From Chloroflexota bacterium (GTDB taxonomy: Bacteria > Chloroflexota > Limnocylindria > Limnocylindrales > CSP1-4), in contig DAIDTV010000096.1 in assembly GCA_027457005.1 (NCBI GenBank), forward strand, positions 1-6,004: a DNA stretch of 6,004 nt, given 5' to 3'. This document shows, piece by piece, positions 4,400 to 6,004 of this stretch (position 1 is its first letter; each line of letters starts with the position of its first letter). A model generated the notes under the pieces. It was given only the letters and a program-made list of their open reading frames with translations. It ran no database searches and was not told the origin of the DNA. A program made the translations under genes and the position numbers.

Positions 4400-6004
4400 T
4401 CAGCCCTGCGCGGCCAGCGAGAACGGCCGGTCCGCCTCGATCCCCAGCTCGGTGATCGCCGCCGACACCTGGTCGCGCCCGCTGCGCTCCCCTGGGCAAG
4501 CGCCGCGAGCACCGCCACCGCGATGTGCTCCGGGTCGATCTCGAAGAACCGGCGGAGCGCCTCGCGCGTGTCGCTGCGCCCGAACCCGTCGGTCCCCAGC
4601 GACACCCAGGTCCCCGGAATCCAGCGGGCGACCTGGTCGGGGACCGCGGCCACGTAGTCGGTGGCGGCCACGATGGGCCCGGCGGCACCGGCCTCCGAGA
4701 GCGCGGCGGTCACGAACGGGACGCGCCGCGTTTCCCCGGGATGGAGCCGGTTCCAGTGCTCCACGTCCAGCGCCTCGACCCGCAGCTGCTGGTACGACGT
4801 CGCGCTCCAGACGTCGGCCGCGACGCCGTAGCGCTCCGCGAGCAGCTCCTGCGCGCGGAGGATCTGCTGCATGATCGAGCCGCTGCCGAGGAGCGTGGCG
4901 CGCGCCCTGGGCCCGCCCTCCACGGGAGGGGCAGCCCGGAACCGGTACAGCCCCCGGACGATCCCGTCGGCCGCCCCCTCGGGCATCTCCGGCATCACGT
5001 AGTTCTCGTTGTAGAGCGTGATGTAGTAGCTCGTGTCGTCGCCGCCCAGCATGCGCTCGATCCCGGTGCGGACGATCTCGGCCGTCTCGTACGCGAACGC
5101 CGGGTCGTAGGCACGGATGGCCGGATAGGCCGACGCGACCAGCAGGCTCTGGCCGTCGTCGTGCTGCAGTCCCTCGCCGTGCAGCGTGGTGCGCCCCGCG
5201 GTCGCGCCCATCAGGAATCCCCGGCCCCGGACGTCGCCGAGCGCCCAGAACTGGTCGCCGGTCCGCTGGAAGCCGAACATCGAGTAGAAGATATAGAAGG
5301 GCAGCATGGGCTCGCCGTGCGTCGCGTAGCTGGTCGCGGCGGCCTGGAACGAGGCGCTCGACCCGGCCTCGGTGATCCCCTCCTCCAGGACCTGCCCGTC
5401 GGCCGCCTCCCGGTAGGAGAGGACGAGGTTGGAGTCCACCGGCTCGTACCGCTGGCCGTGGGCGGCGTAGATGCCGACCTCCTTGAACAGCGGATCCATG
5501 CCGAAGGTGCGGGCCTCGTCGGGGACGATGGGCACCACGCGCTGGCCGATCGCCCGGTCGCGGACCAGGTTGCGCAGCAGCTTCGCGAACGCCATGGTCG
5601 TGGACACGGCCTGCCCGCCCGACCCGGCGCGGAACTCCGCGTAGGCGGCCTCGCCCGGCGCATCCACGCGCTTCGTGACCACCACGCGGCGTGGCAGCGG
5701 CCCTCCCAGGGCCCGGCGGCGCTCCTGCAGGTACTGGATCTCCGGGGCGTCGGGGCCCGGATGGTAGTAGGGAGCGTCCTTGAGCTTCGCATCGGGGATC
5801 GGCAGCTCCAGGCGGTCGCGGAAGATGCGCAGCTCCGCCTCGGAGAGCTTTTTGGCCTGGTGGGGGATGTTGCGCGCCTCGACGCCCGGCCCAAGGGTCC
5901 AGCCCTTGACGGTCTTGGCGAGGATCGCGGTCGGGGCGCCCCGGTGGGCCAGCGCCGCCGAGTAGGCCGCGAACACCTTCCGGTAGTCGTGGCCGCCCCG
6001 GCGC
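4400..6004 (-). CDS. aceE: Pyruvate dehydrogenase E1 component, homodimeric type, C-terminal part; frameshift near 3' end
   Basis: E1 decarboxylates pyruvate with thiamine diphosphate and transfers the acetyl group to lipoyl-E2, feeding acetyl-CoA to central metabolism. The fragment enters from the right edge at RRGGHDYRKVFAAY and spans about 534 residues of a protein usually near 900. The TPP-binding GDG motif lies outside. Family landmarks are LAKTVKGWTLG, the NIPHQAKK loop with its catalytic His (about 5850-5870), and PDEARTFGMDPLF. Further on are VLEEGITEAG with the TPP-activating Glu (about 5370-5390), MLPFYIFYSMFGFQRTGD, TTLHGEGLQHDDG, ITLYNENYVMPEMPEG, LLGSGSIM and GTDGFGRSDTR. The NENYxMPxMPEG form differs from the mycobacterial version and resembles the proteobacterial type. 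The frame breaks at 4489-4492. One added base gives AQG-ERSGRDQVSAAITELG and a stop at 4400-4402, a natural E1 C-terminus. Without it, the unshifted frame runs to 4270 with unnatural Arg-rich sequence, antisense to the neighbouring gene. It is convergent with the 170-residue gene. Confidence 0.95.
   Translation of the reverse strand, partial: APGRPRLPEGVRGLLGGAGPPGRPDRDPRQDRQGLDPWAGRRGAQHPPPGQKALRGGAAHLPRPPGAADPRCEAQGRSLLPSGPRRPGDPVPAGAPPGPGRAAATPRGGHEARGCAGRGRLRGVPRRVGRAGRVHDHGVREAAAQPGPRPGDRPARGAHRPRRGPHLRHGSAVQGGRHLRRPRPAVRAGGLQPRPLLPGGGRRAGPGGGDHRGRVERLVPGRRDQLRDARRAHAALLYLLLDVRLPADRRPVLGARRRPGPGIPDGRDRGAHHAARRGTAARRRPEPAGRVGLSGHPCLRPGVRVRDGRDRPHRDRAHAGRRRHELLHHALQRELRDAGDARGGGRRDRPGAVPVPGCPSRGGRAQGARHAPRQRLDHAADPPRAGAARGALRRRGRRLERDVVPAAAGRGAGRGALEPAPSRGNAARPVRDRRALGGRCRRAHRGRHRLRGRGPRPGRPLDSGDLGVAGDRRVRAQRHARGAPPVLRDRPGAHRGGGARGACPGERSGRDQVSAAITELGIEADRPFSLAAQG
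4489..4492 (-). other. Single-base deletion site (frameshift) in aceE
   Basis: The coding strand reads GCC CAG GGG AGC GCA here, where the family-like reading needs GCC CAG GGG GAG CGC AGC GGG CGC. One G appears to be missing from a run that should have five. The distance from 6003 to the restored stop at 4400 is 1604 bases, one short of a multiple of three, which agrees with a single deletion. A homopolymer run is a typical place both for sequencing error and for slippage. Confidence 0.88.

Noticed and set aside
3437..4657. A 406-codon plus-strand frame across the HAD end, the gap and the aceE end
   Set aside because: It runs over two real genes in the wrong frame and has Arg/Pro-rich low-complexity composition.

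Overview
The window is GC-rich bacterial chromosome with tightly packed, mostly housekeeping genes. G or C dominates the third codon positions. Signs of a high-GC lineage such as Actinomycetota or a high-GC Chloroflexota are a TTG start, a probable leaderless gene, and GC hairpins without U-tracts between genes. The sequence alone does not settle the phylum. I see no tRNA, rRNA, CRISPR array, insertion sequence or prophage gene.

Layout from left to right. Bases 1-80 (minus strand) hold the first 26 or so codons of an ArsR-type winged-helix regulator that runs off the left edge. Bases 81-349 are non-coding and hold an inverted repeat upstream of that regulator, a 42-bp-spaced direct repeat and a GC hairpin. 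Bases 350-2773 (minus strand) hold cydA then cydB, the two core subunits of cytochrome bd quinol oxidase, three bases apart and evidently one operon. cydA appears to start at TTG, not at the nearby ATG. A 161-bp divergent intergenic region follows, with a marked dyad. Bases 2935-3660 (plus strand) encode a HAD hydrolase of the haloacid dehalogenase type II group. A non-coding 179 bp with a small hairpin and a short direct repeat comes next. Bases 3840-4352 (plus strand) encode an unrecognised 170-residue protein, perhaps SRPBCC-like. An 8-bp-stem hairpin lies between it and the convergent aceE. Bases 4400-6004 (minus strand) hold the C-terminal ~530 residues of a homodimeric-type pyruvate dehydrogenase E1, entering from the right edge.

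Functionally, aceE feeds acetyl-CoA and NADH into central metabolism. CydAB is a high-affinity terminal oxidase that drains the quinol pool and is typical of low-oxygen or stress conditions. The two are not in one transcription unit here, so the link is only general. The HAD protein and the 170-residue protein have no assignable pathway.

The firmest anomaly is a one-base frameshift near the 3' end of aceE, in a run of four C (G on the coding strand) at 4489-4492. Adding one base restores a typical E1 C-terminus ending at 4400, so this is either a sequencing/assembly error or a real C-terminal mutation. Other points of interest are unusual residues in CydA at the quinol-binding and heme-adjacent positions, a HAD protein lacking several dehalogenase residues, and the conserved-looking protein of unknown function. 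I found no convincing new multi-gene system in this window.
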